Shown here: positions 12,501-25,300 of the stretch, in pieces
Position numbering within the stretch: position 1 is the stretch's first letter
Layout of the letters: each line of letters begins with the position of its first letter
From: Cladorhizidae sp. MBARI D1340-BT2
Taxonomy: Eukaryota; Porifera; Demospongiae; Poecilosclerida; Cladorhizidae
Assembly: GCA_028752905.1 (NCBI GenBank)
Contig: JAQNBH010000014.1
Location: 28,572,168 to 28,636,167 of the forward strand
DNA length: 64,000 bases
Direction: 5' to 3'
Notes under the pieces: generated by a model
Told to the model about the DNA's origin: nothing
Seen by the model: only the letters and a program-made list of their open reading frames with translations
The model's database searches: none
Translations under genes and position numbers: made by a program

Positions 12501-15500
12501 TAGTGTGATAGTGTAATCATTAAAGTAGTGTAGCATCTATATTCTATAGTGTGATATTAGTGTAATCAGTTCTAAGTGGAGAGAATTGAAGCTCTCTGCA
12601 ATGCGACGGTTTGCCTCTGGCTGCTAATGTCTAGCTTCCTTGTGCGAGTGTGGACATTAGTGGTCGCTGGCAGTAGTCAATATAACCTCACGTAGAACTC
12701 ACCTTGGTAACTGGGACTCGACAACTATGCTGCAATACCATGCAAGCTATTTGCTAGAGTGTTCCATCTAACCCTACTCCACTAGAAAAGCACTGATACA
12801 GAAGATTATCACATGACACTTGCTGGTTTCTTGTCGACATATCACATGACGCATGCTGGTTTCTTGTTGACATATCACATGATGCTTACTAGTTTCTTGT
12901 TGACATATCACATGATGCTTGCTGGTTTCTTGTTGACATCACATGACGCTTGCTGGTTTCTTGCGACATATCACATGGTGCTTGCGTGGTTTCTTGTCGA
13001 TATATCACATGACACTTGCTGGTTTCTTGTTGACATATCACATGATGCTTGCTAGTTTCTTGTTGACATCACATGACGCTTGCTGGTTTCTTGTCGACAT
13101 CACATGACACTTGCTGGTTTCTTGTTGACATATCACATGATGCTTGCTGGTTTCTTGTCGACATCACACGACGCTTGCTGGTCTCTTGTTGACATCACAT
13201 GACGCTTGCTGGTTTCTTGTCGACATCACATGACACTTGCTGGTTTCTTGTCGACATATCACATGACGCTTGCTGGTTTCTTGTTGACATCGCATGACGC
13301 TTGCTGATTTCTTGTCGACATCACATGACGCTTGCTGGTTTCTTGTTGACATCACATGATGCTTGCTGGTTTCTTGTCGACATCACATGATGCTTGCTGG
13401 TTTCTTGTCGACATATCACATGATGCTTGCTTGTTTCTTGTTGACATCACATGACGCTTGCTGGTTTCTTGTTGACATCACATGACGCTTGCTGATTTCT
13501 TGTCGACATATCACATGATACTTGCTGATTTCTTGTTGACATGACATGACGCTTGCTGATTTCTTGTCGACATCACATGACGCTTGCTGATTTCTTGTCG
13601 ACATATCACATGATACTTGCTGGTTTCTTGTCGACATATCACATGACGCATGCTGGTTTCTTGTTGACATATCACATGATGCTTACTAGTTTCTTGTTGA
13701 CATATCACATGATGCTTGCTGGTTTCTTGTCGACATCACATGACGCTTGCTGGTTTCTTGTTGACATCACATGACGTTTGCTGGTTTCTTGTTGACATCA
13801 CATGACGCTTGCTGGTTTCTTGTCGACATCACATGACACTTGCTGGTTTCTTGTTGACATATCACATGATGCTTGCTGGTTTCTTGTCGACATCACACGA
13901 CGCTTGCTGGTCTCTTGTTGACATCACATGACGCTTGCTGGTTTCTTGTCGACATCACATGACACTTGCTGGTTTCTTGTCGACATATCACATGACGCTT
14001 GCTGGTTTCTTGTTGACATCGCATGACGCTTGCTGATTTCTTGTCGACATCACATGACGCTTGCTGGTTTCTTGTTGACATCACATGATGCTTGCTGGTT
14101 TCTTGTCGACATCACATGATGCTTGCTGGTTTCTTGTCGACATATCACATGATGCTTGCTTGTTTCTTGTTGACATCACATGACGCTTGCTGGTTTCTTG
14201 TTGACATCACATGACGCTTGCTGATTTCTTGTCGACATATCACATGATACTTGCTGATTTCTTGTTGACATGACATGACGCTTGCTGATTTCTTGTCGAC
14301 ATCACATGACGCTTGCTGATTTCTTGTCGACATATCACATGATACTTGCTGGTTTCTTGTTGACATCACATGACGCTTGCTGATTTCTTGTCGACATCAC
14401 ATGACGCTTGCTGGTTTCTTGTTGACATCACATGACGCTTGCTGATTTCTCGTCTGATTTCTTGTCGACATCACATGATGCTTGCTGGTTTCTTGTTGAC
14501 ATCACATGACGCTTGCTGGTTTCTTGTCGACATCACATGACGCTTGCTGATTTCTTGTCGACATCACATGACGCTTGCTGGTTTCTTGTGGACATATCAC
14601 ATGACGCTTGCTGGGGCTTTGTTGACATCACATGATGCTTGCTGGTTTCTTGTCGACATCACATGTCGCTTGCTGGTTTCTTGTTGACATCACATGACGC
14701 TTGCTGATTTCTTGTCGACATGACTTTAAAAAAATCTCTCTCACACTTGTGTGTGTGTGTGTGTATATAGTTTAATTCCCTAACCAGTTCAAATTCAGTT
14801 GCCAGTGTCTCCGTGGCAATCACTAAAACAGTGTCCCAACATCATCAACTCGGCAATCCAATAACAGTGCTGGGTGTTAATCACAATGATGCTGGGTGTA
14901 AATCACAACAATGCTGGGTGTTAATTACATTAAACGTGTTGAAAGGGTATCATCTTCCGAAGAAGGTATCTCCCTGGGGCTACAGCCATGCCAACTCAAT
15001 CCTTTCCACGGTTGTACAAAAATGCAATGTATCATGGCCATGTTTTAGACTTACCAACAATATGTCGGCTCATTGGGGACCAGCCCCTAGGGATTCATGA
15101 ATGAGGTGGTGTTATTAAATAGATACTGGACTTGCTTTTCGAGCCACACGGGTTGGTCCTCAGTGCCTGCTATCAATACACGCATGACGCTATTTTGTAG
15201 TGAATTACCTCTGGCTGTGCACGTGTGAATCTGGTCTAGATTCTATCTGTTCCTACATACGTGTATGTCATGCTCTTCACCAACCAATAGAATCGTGTAG
15301 TTTCCATCTCTATTAGAGCCTCTATGTTTAGATAAGTGTATTCATGATTAGACGTCCTAATTCAGCCAGTTGAGCTGTGAAATATGTAATAGTAGCCGTA
15401 TGTATTATGTGGTAGCAACCAGCACAGCACAGGCAGTGTTACTATGGCAACATGTCATACTTACCTATGTATGTGTTTGTGAATCTCCTTACTTTCGTCC

Positions 15501-18500
15501 TACAGGTCGATGTGATTGGCCTACAGTTACAGGACATTGTTCATCCCCAAGACTACTCGGAAATGTCCAGAATACTACAGTCCCAAGGACAGGACTTTGA
15601 ACAAGGTCAGAGGTTGATAAAGCCGCTATGCATTGAGTTTGCTGAACAGCTTCTGCCATTTTGAATGTGTGACCAGGCAAAAGGGAGTTTGAAATAGCTG
15701 AAGATAAGCACTCCATCGTGTGTGAAATTTTCTTGCCTCTGCTTGTGTACAGTATGCTATATGCTGAAGCATGTTGCACGTTTGTTTTCTTGTAGTTGTT
15801 GATGTGTTTTTTTTGTTTGTTTTTTGTTTCTTGTTGATGGTATCTGTTGGCGGGTGTTGAAGTGTTGCTATTTCTAGTACTTTGCGGCTTAACGCGATCA
15901 TAGCAGAACACATGTAGATCTAGTAATATTAGAATTCTCGTGACTGATAATTAGAGAGCCAGTGTTCCTGTGTGTGTGTATGCAGTGTACAACTCGAAGG
16001 ACGCTCTGCGCAGGAAGTTTATCGTCCGAATGAGATGCGCCTTCACCCCTAGCATCCGATCCATCACGAGGTGCTCAAACTTCAAGGTACGTTTTCAAGC
16101 AACAACTACAGTATGTTGGATTGGTTAGTCACAAAACGAAGGGAGTGCTCGCAATGAGTTAGTTGACCCTTTACCATTTAAAATCACGTATACGGATAAT
16201 TGTATAAAAAGTACAATATTGGTGTGCATGGTTTTAAATGGTAAAGGGTCATCAAGTCTACGTCGGTACAGTCTTTTTGTTTTTGACAAGTCAATAATTT
16301 CAAATCCAAAGTTTGTATTTTTGCTCTTCTTTCTAGTTTGTTGTTGTTATTGTTATTATTTTAAATAAATATTCTTAGTGTTGATCTTGGCCCTACTTCA
16401 AGGGTTTCTGTGTTGTAGACTCAGATTAGACTCAGATTGGAGGTTAATATCATTAGTTCACTTCCTGTTTAAACCCTTTACTCACTGTGTGACTTCCTGT
16501 CTGACTTTCTCTATGATCCTCCTGTCGTATGTCTGCCTCCAGCCTGTCTTCTGTTCCTGTTTCCTGAAGTTCAGCAAGGCCGGGCACAACAAGGGCCAGT
16601 TTGTTGGCATGGTGATCTTCTGCCAACTGGCTACTGTCTCCAAGGTCCGGGAGATGGTTGTGGGGACCTTCTTCAAGACCAAACACAAACTTGACCTCAG
16701 CTACACCAACGTGGACACAAGGTCAGTAACTGATGCAGGCTACGAGACGATTGAAAGTTTCAGTAGCTGTTGCATTTGTAGGTGCTAACGATAGACTTTG
16801 TTGTGGCTGACACATTCAAGGCATAAATCCGCATCAACCCACAGTTCTTCACAACAAGGAAGGGCTAAAAATAGAACTTGTAGTGAATAAATAGCACCTA
16901 CTCAATGAGTCAGCAGCTGCTTTCAGGTCTATGGATTCTATTTTTGTACTTCATGCTACAATCTGGTCAAGTAGTTCTCTGTTTATTTTGCCCAAATACC
17001 GTATTTGTCCGTGTTGTAAGTCGCACTAATGTCTCCAAATCTCCCTTGCCATAGCGGGAGTGCGATTTATACACTGGATGAGTCGATTTTAATTCAGGGT
17101 GGCCAAAATGAGTCACTGGGTGGGGTCACAAGTGGAACATGTGACCTCGTACTTTAGCTATAGATGCAATGCTATCGATTTTTTAATGATATGAAATGTC
17201 TGGAACCAAGTGTGTGAGCTTTACTGCAGCTTTTAAGTCATTGAATTCACAAAGAAGTCAGGGACCAGAAGAGCTGAAGGGGAATACAGAGTAAGAGATT
17301 AGCTAGTACCAGACTGGAGAAAGAAGAGAGAGTTGGCAAGCAAATGTCAGCCAGATCTCATGGAGTTGGGGTCAGAACTTACTCTGGCTTCTGTACGAGT
17401 ATGAGTCATGACTCCAGCACTGCCTGTTCTTCCTGGCCAAATTCCTAACTTCCAGCTAGGTAGCTGGCATATAGCCGAGGAACTTCCAGCTAGGTAGCTG
17501 GCATATAGCCGAGGGACTTCCAGCTGTAGCTGGCATATAGCTGAGGGCCAGCTAGGGAGGGTGTGTGTGGGAGGAGGAGGGTGTGTGGGGGAGGAAGAGG
17601 GTGTGTGTGGGAGGAGGAGGGTGTGCGGGGGAGGAGGAGGGTGTGTGGGGGAGGAAGAGGGTGTGTGTGGGAGGAGGAGGGTGTGTGTGGGAGGAGGAGG
17701 GTGTGTGGGGGAGGAAGAGGGTGTGTGTGGGAGGAGGAGGGTGTGTGGAGGAGGAGGAGGGTGTGTGCATTTGTTTGTCCTGGCCACGCAATATCCTAAA
17801 TGTTGGCATTGTTTAGAATTCGCTGGATACTGGGTTACGATCCCTCGGAAATGATGGGCCTGAAGGCCTACGAATACTTCCATCCTCAAGACCTGGGCGT
17901 CACCTCCAGCTGCCATTCCTATCGTAAGTTAATGTGTGCATGCATGTGTGTATGCATGGCTACCGCTACTACCTTAATGAACTGGCAACAATAGTAGCAC
18001 GCGTGCATATTCAAAGAAACGATGTTGCCAGGGACACATAGTCGTCTGCATTTACACAAACACACAAATCATTCACATTAGGTAAAGGGTCACAAAGAGA
18101 ACAGGATTGCACGAAAGTGTTTGATGTCCACACATCATTTATGTTTTGGGTTAAGTAATTTGCTTGCTTCAAGTTGTCCCCGGGTGTTTGGGAGAGGGTG
18201 TGGTTAAGAGTTGTTTGTGCCCCCTGCAAGGATATCGTTGACCCCAGAAAGGTTTGTGCGCTCATTTTTCTTTACAAAGGTTGTTACGGCGACTTAAATG
18301 AAAAACTTGTCAGTGAGTATTTAGGAAATTTCTGTGCGAGTTATTTAGTACCAGAACAAAAAAACTACAGAATGGAATGTGAATTCTCTCTTAGAACCCA
18401 TTCCAATGAAAGATTTACGAGGCAGAGGCTGCCAAACCCTGCGTGAGATTCTAATCTTTTAATTTGTGAATAATTAACTTTCTGTAGATCTGGCCACTTT

Positions 18501-21500
18501 TTCTCGTATTCTTCCACATGTGCACACCACTCTACATCTGTACAAGGGGTTAGCTGTGAAGAGGTTAGCTGTAAAGACAGTTGAGACCTCCCTAATATCA
18601 ATATTTCCCCCCCCCCCCCCCCCATGGGGGTGGGGTGGCAATGAAATTTCATAACTGATTAACCACTTGCCCCCCATTGGTGCTTACAGGTGCTAACTCA
18701 GCATCGTTCACAGTGTAAGATAATTGTACGAGCTAATGATCAGATTGTTAGTTTGCACATGCCCAGTAGTCTGCTGTATAATACTCCCAGGAGGTGGACA
18801 GGGATTGTGTAAAGTGGGTATGTCCAACTTGACCTTGGGGTCGCTCACTTGCAGACAGTGTTGTTAGTAGGGGGCGACACATACTACACGTACCAGCAGT
18901 GGGGGCCAACGGGAGGAGGAGTCCACGCCTGGGGCTAGGCACTCGACATGAACTACTAGCACACACACACACATGTACATACACACATGTACACACATGT
19001 ACATACACACGTACATACACACACATGCATATACATACACATGTACACACACATGTTCGTACGCACACATGTACATACACACAACATACACCCATGTACA
19101 CACACATGTACATACACACATGTACACACACATGTACATACACCCATGTACACACATGTACACAACACGCACACACACACACACACATGCACAATACATA
19201 GCAACAGAACTGTCATTCATCACAACCGAGACAAACACAGGCTGGGTAAGTGGAAACCTCTGCTAATCTCTAGGGGTGTCCAGAGTTAAAAGTTGTTCTC
19301 CACCTAATCCTGGCCTTATACCCCTAACCGGTGGCCCTGTTTCCAACCCTAGTTTTAGCCCTTACTTCCAACTAACTCTAGCCCTTATTTCCAAAGCCCT
19401 TATTTCCAACTAACTCTAGCCCTTATTTCCAACCCTAGTTCTAGCCCTAGTCCTGACTTCAGCCCTAGCTTAGCCCTTACTTCTAACACTCTAGCCTTGA
19501 CTGTCCCTGTGTACCAAGCACATGAAAGCATGAAAGATTAATAAGCAGGTGGGCAACAACTGTTCTGCATATTGTAGTCATGAAATATTAATATAGACAT
19601 TCCAGTGTATTATCACCTCAGCATGTTTCCCATGATGCTTCTGTGAGGTCACCCTCTGTGCCTACCAAAGCACAGGAAGTTGGCATTATGACCCGAAATG
19701 ATGTCTTGTGTACAGGGATGACCTCTGACCAAATTTAGATGTGTATTGCATGAGTTTGTATTGTCCTAGCATATTCTCACTGCACCAACACCACCCAGGG
19801 TGGAGGCAGGGTGGAGGCAGGTGGCCATAGCTCTATGTGGACACACACTGGACCAACATCACACTGGGTTGAAGCAGGTGGGAGTAGGTGGCCATAGCTC
19901 TATGGGGACACACACTGGACCAACACCACCCAGGGTGGAGGCAGGGTGGAGGCAGGTGGCCATAGCTCTATGTGGACACACACTGGACCAACATCACACT
20001 GGGTTGAAGCAGGTGGGAGTAGGTGGCCATAGCTCTATGGGGACACACACTGGACCAACACCACCCAGGGTGGAGGCAGGGTGGAGGCAGGTGGCCATAG
20101 CTCTATGTGGACACACACTGGACCAACATCACACTGAGTTGAAGCAGGTGGGAGTAGGTGGCCATAGCTCTATGGGGACACACACTGGACCAACACCACA
20201 CTGGGTGGAGGCAGGTGGGAGTAGGTGGCCATAGCTCTATGGGGACACACACTGGACCAACATCACACTGGGTTGAGGCAGGTTGAAGTAGGTTGACAAT
20301 AGCTCTATGGGGACACACACTGGACCAACACCACACTGGGTTGAGGCAGGTTGAAGTAGGTTGACAATAGCTCTATGGGGACACACACTGGACCAACACC
20401 ACACTGGGTTGAAATAGGTTGACAATAGCTCTATGGGGATGCACACTGGACCAACATCACTCTGGGTTGAGGCAGGTTGAAGTAGGTATAGCTGTATGGG
20501 GACACACACTGGACCAACCACACTGGGTTGAGGCAGGTTGAAGTAGGTTGACAATAGCTCTATGGGGACACACACTAGACCAACACCACACTGGGTTGAG
20601 GCAGGTTGAAGTAGGCTGCCAATGGCTCTCTATGTGGACACACACTGGACCAACATCACACTGGGTTGAGGCAGGTTGAAGTAGGTGGAGAATAGCTCTA
20701 TGGGGACACACACCGGACCAACCACACTGGGTTGAGGCAGGTTGAAGTAGGTTGACAATAGCTCTATGGGGACACACACTGGACCAACACAACACTGGGT
20801 TGAGGCAGGTTGAAGTAGGCTGCCAATGGCTCTCTATGTGGACACACACTGGACCAACATCACACTGGGTTGAGGCAGGTTGAAGTAGGTGGAGAATAGC
20901 TCTATGGGGACACACACTGGACCAACCACACTGGGTTGAGGCAGGTTGAAGTAGGTTGACAATAGCTCTATGGGGACACACACTGGACCAACACAACACT
21001 GGGTTGAGGCAGGTTGAAGTAGGCTGCCAATGGCTCTCTATGTGGACACACACTGGACCAACATCACACTGGGTTGAGGCAGGTTGAAGTAGGTCGACAA
21101 TAGCTCTATGGGGACACACACTAGACCAACATCACACTGGGTTGAGGCAGGTTGATGTAGGTGGAGAATAGCTCTATGGGGACACACACTGGACCAACCA
21201 CACTGGGTTGAGGCAGGTTGAAGTAGGTTGACAATAGCTCTATGGGGACACACACTGGACCAACACCACACTGGGTTGAGGCAGGTTGAAGTAGGTTGAC
21301 AATAGCTCTATGCAGACAAAGAGCTTATATAAGCTAAAATTTGAGCAAGTTGTAAGTTTGAAAATGGGTGTGGTTTTAGTGAAGTGTGTACTGTGGCCAT
21401 GTGTGCAGCCAAGAGTTCAGAGTTCCCTAATTTTGGTAACTCTTCTCTCCACAACGCTGCCAGTCTCTCCTTGGAGGCTAGCTGCTAATGGATTCCATTG

Positions 21501-22266
21501 TGAGGATCAGGAACTAAAATATAAAAACCAACGAATAGTGAGCTTCAAAAAAAATTCCTCATTTTCTCGTGCCCACAATGTAGTGGAGTTAGCGGCAGAG
21601 GCAAAATTAGAAATCTGCAAATCTCGAGTAAAACAACAAAGACTCTCTCTCTCGAGGGCTTCTCTTCCATGTCATGCGAGGCCAAGTTGGCCAGAATTCT
21701 TCCAGTCACCAACAGTTGTCAGGATACGTAATTATTTGTGTACTTTGAGGTAGCTGTGTGAAGTTTGGACTTGCCGGGTAAGATGTTCCTGTTTGTGGTC
21801 TTGCGGTGATGTGAGAGAAGCCCTTTTTTGTTTTGTTGGGGGGAGAGGGGGGGGAGGGGGGACCTGCCCATCCGCTAATTGGCCACATCCCACACCACAT
21901 AATTAGAGTAAGTTCATTAAAGTGTTTTAATTTTAATTGAGCTCAAAGTACAATGTACACATAGAAACCACCATTTTGTTGTTGAAAAAATTATGTCATT
22001 AATGAATTATGATAGATAGTGATGCTAGTCACATGGGGAAGTTGGTTGCTATAGACATGCATGGAATATTTATCTATCTATCTATCTATTTACCACATGT
22101 ACGCCCATAAAAGGCTCACTCAGTCATTCTAAAGATTGAGAAAATGGCAGCACGGCAAGTGAGAGCAGGCTGTATGGTTAATCACTGACAGGAAATGATG
22201 CTGGAGGTCCATTCGGACCTAGCTACTCAATCCATCAGCATGCTCTAGCTGTGTCACGCTCTAGCT

Positions 22267-22303
<37 letters not shown>

Positions 22304-25300
22304 CCATTTGGTCATGACAATGCAGAAGCTGCTATCAATCTTGCTGATGTCAACACACTCACTGACTCTGGACTGAGAGAACTGGCTGCATACTTGGCAC
22401 ATACAGGAGGGATAACTGATGCATATAGTCAGCAGAGGAGAGATGCATGAGTTATCCTTCCTATATATGCCAAGTATGTAGCCAGTTCTCTTTTGCTGCA
22501 GGACATCAGGTTGTCCAACCTTGCACCAGTTCAGAATCTGTGAGGAACACATGAGTTCTAGGCTACTTAACCATATCACAATGCACACCCCACGATGGTG
22601 ATCAGTACCGCATTGGACCCTCATCCACGAGGGCTACGAATGGCTAGAGCAATAGAGGTTTAGTATTATAGGGCATTAGTTTTCCTCCCTCCCTCCCTCC
22701 CCTCCCTCTCCCTCCCTCTCCCTCCCTCTCCCTCCCTCTTCCCCTCCCTCCCTCCCCTCCCTCCCTCTCTCTTCCTCTGTCTCGCCTTACCCACCACTTA
22801 ATGACTTGAGTTTAATTATTATATAGCTAGTAGTAACTGGTATCCTTGCATGGAATTAATTTTCAGCATGGAGTCGCCTGGAGTCGCCCGAATGTGACAG
22901 CCAATGAGTACTACTTGAAGCACACTAGTTGCAAAGTTGGCATGACAACCTTTTACGCATCCTTGTAGATAATTTCCTACCGGAACATGATGACCTTGTC
23001 TTGTGCCACACCCACTTTGATGACCTATTATCTGTACACTGCAAATCCCGAGGGCACTAGTATACAGTGTGTACAGAGTGAGCTTATTATTAGGTAAAGG
23101 GTCGTCAAAATTTTGTGCATGTGTGTTTTAACCCCCCTTCCTTCTTTTTTTCCTTCTTTCCGTTAGTTTAGCTTATTTTTTTTATTATTATTTTTATTAA
23201 TTTATTTATTTATTATTTTATTTTTTTAATATTTTTTTATACATATAATAACTACCTCAGTATATTAATAACTACCTCAGTATAGCAGATGCTTGCTACT
23301 GGCTGTATATACCAGCAAATTTACAATGAAACTCATTGGGACACGCTTAATTAATTAGGTGGGAGATGAAATAAACTGCCCAAAATATGTATCATTCATA
23401 ACTTTTTGTTTTCTATTAATTTTGTTACCAGAAGATTCAAGAACTTTCCAATGATATACTTTATGTAGGCTTGTGAGTCTGTAGAGTGATGACTAGTGTT
23501 CTCCCTTAGTCCAGAAGATAGCTTGTTTCAAGAGCTTTCCAATTATATACTTGATGTAGGCTTGTGAGTCTGTAGAGTGACGACTAGTATACTCCCTTAG
23601 TCCAGAAGATAGCTTGTTTCAAGAGCTTTCTAATGATATACTTTATGTAGGCTTGTGAGTCTGTAGAGTGATGACTAGTATACTCCCTTAGTCCAGAAGA
23701 TAGCTTGTTTCAAGAGCTTTCCACCATATACTTGATGTAGGCTTGTGAGTCTGTAGAGTGCTGACTAGTATACTCCCTTATGGCTGTTTCACAACACGAT
23801 GATGGCCGAGCGTTGCATTGCGTTGCGAGTTGTCAATTGACTTTTGACCTGATCCGCCGCCGACACGCAATATTCTGATCGGTCAGACACTGCATTTCAG
23901 ACGCTGGATTAGAAAAAACTAATCCAGCATCTGAAACGCAGCGTTGGACCAATCAGTGTCCATCTTTGTTGAGCGCTATTTGAGGGTCAAAGGTCAATTG
24001 ACTACACGCAATGCAATGCTCGGCGTTGTGAACCCCTTTAGACCAGAAGATTAGCAGCTTTCCAATTGTGTACTTGACGATGGCCTATGGCTAATTAATA
24101 GAGCCTGTCACCACTTCCCACTGACAGGTGGTGTAATAGAACCACAAAACCACATTAGGAGTGGACAGTTCTGTTAGTAGTCCATTTCCCTTTGTGACAA
24201 CTGGAAAACTTCCCTCTCATAACGTGATTATGTGGTTATATTATACCATCTGTGTGGGTGGGATGTGGTGACAGGGATTTTTTAGGTTATTAGTCCAATT
24301 AAGTAAATTACTAGCCTTCATAATTGGAAAGCAGGTTCTAATGGAGTATACTAGTCATCCCTATACAGACTACAAGCCTTCATAAAGTACATCATATGAA
24401 AGCTCTTGAAACAAGCCATCTTCTCTAATGGAGTATACTAGTCATCCCTATACAGACACTACAAGCCTTCATAAAGTACATCATTGGAAAGCTCTTGAAA
24501 CAAGCTATCTTCTGGTACTAATGGAGTATACTAGTCATCCCTATACAGACTACAAGCCTTCATAAAGTACACCATTGGAAAGCTCTTGAAACAAGCTATC
24601 TTCTGGTACTAATGGAGTATACTAGTCATCACTCTACAGACTACAAGCCTTCATAAAGTACATCATTGGAAAGCTCTTGAAACAAGCTATCTTCTGGTAC
24701 TACTAAAATTAACTCCGAACAAAACCATTATGAGGGTACATTTAAATAAAGAAAGGTTTCCCCCAAGGTTGCCACCTCTGTGTAGATTAAATTAACAAAG
24801 GGAGAAATTCAAATTTCATGATTACATGCACACACACACTCACAGTCCACACACTCACAGTCCACACACACAGTCCACACACACACACAGTCCACACACA
24901 CAGTCCACACACACAGTCCACACACTCACAGTCCACACACACAGTCCACACACACAGTCCACACACACACAGTCCACACACTCACAGTCCACACTCACAG
25001 TCCACACACTCACAGTCCACACACACAGTCCACACACACACACAGTCCACACACACAACACACACACACTCCCACACACACACATATCCCACACACACAT
25101 ATGCATACAACACGCCTGCCAGAAGACAGGATTGCTTGAAGTTTCAAACATGTGGTAGTGTGTTAAATCTCACTTGAGACAAGAGAAATGAGATACAATC
25201 ACTTGCTCTACAATTTTCTAAATTTTACTCAGTTGATGTTTTGGCTAGAATAGCTGCCTTCACCAGGAATAATGAAGAGAGCAACTAACCTTCACCAGGA

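Larger units (their letters stand above)
7432..15505 (+). other. 8-kb intron rich in minisatellites
   Basis: It holds the 25-bp array (9358-10455), CA-rich runs near 10665-10775, a short tandem repeat (10930-11250), dispersed repeat D copy 2 (11500-11880), a 21-bp-type repeat (12185-12390) and the 31-bp array (12805-14722). About 7440-9350 and 14725-15500 have no gene-like signal that I recognise. Confidence 0.75.

Noticed and set aside
18850..18950. Possible extra exon after 'cttgcag' reading TVLLVGGDTYYTYQQWGPTGG
   Set aside because: It looks coding, but exons at 17817-17923 and 27900-28047 join perfectly without it, and the reading soon meets a stop. It could be an alternative exon, but nothing supports this.
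20457..21119. 220-codon ORF (and its counterparts at 51005-52741)
   Set aside because: 69-bp satellite with a unit length divisible by three; opposite-strand arrays give the same peptide.
22235..22624. Minus-strand ORF of 129 codons
   Set aside because: It spans a foldback element and a poly-G run; the only distinctive part is poly-Pro from the G run.
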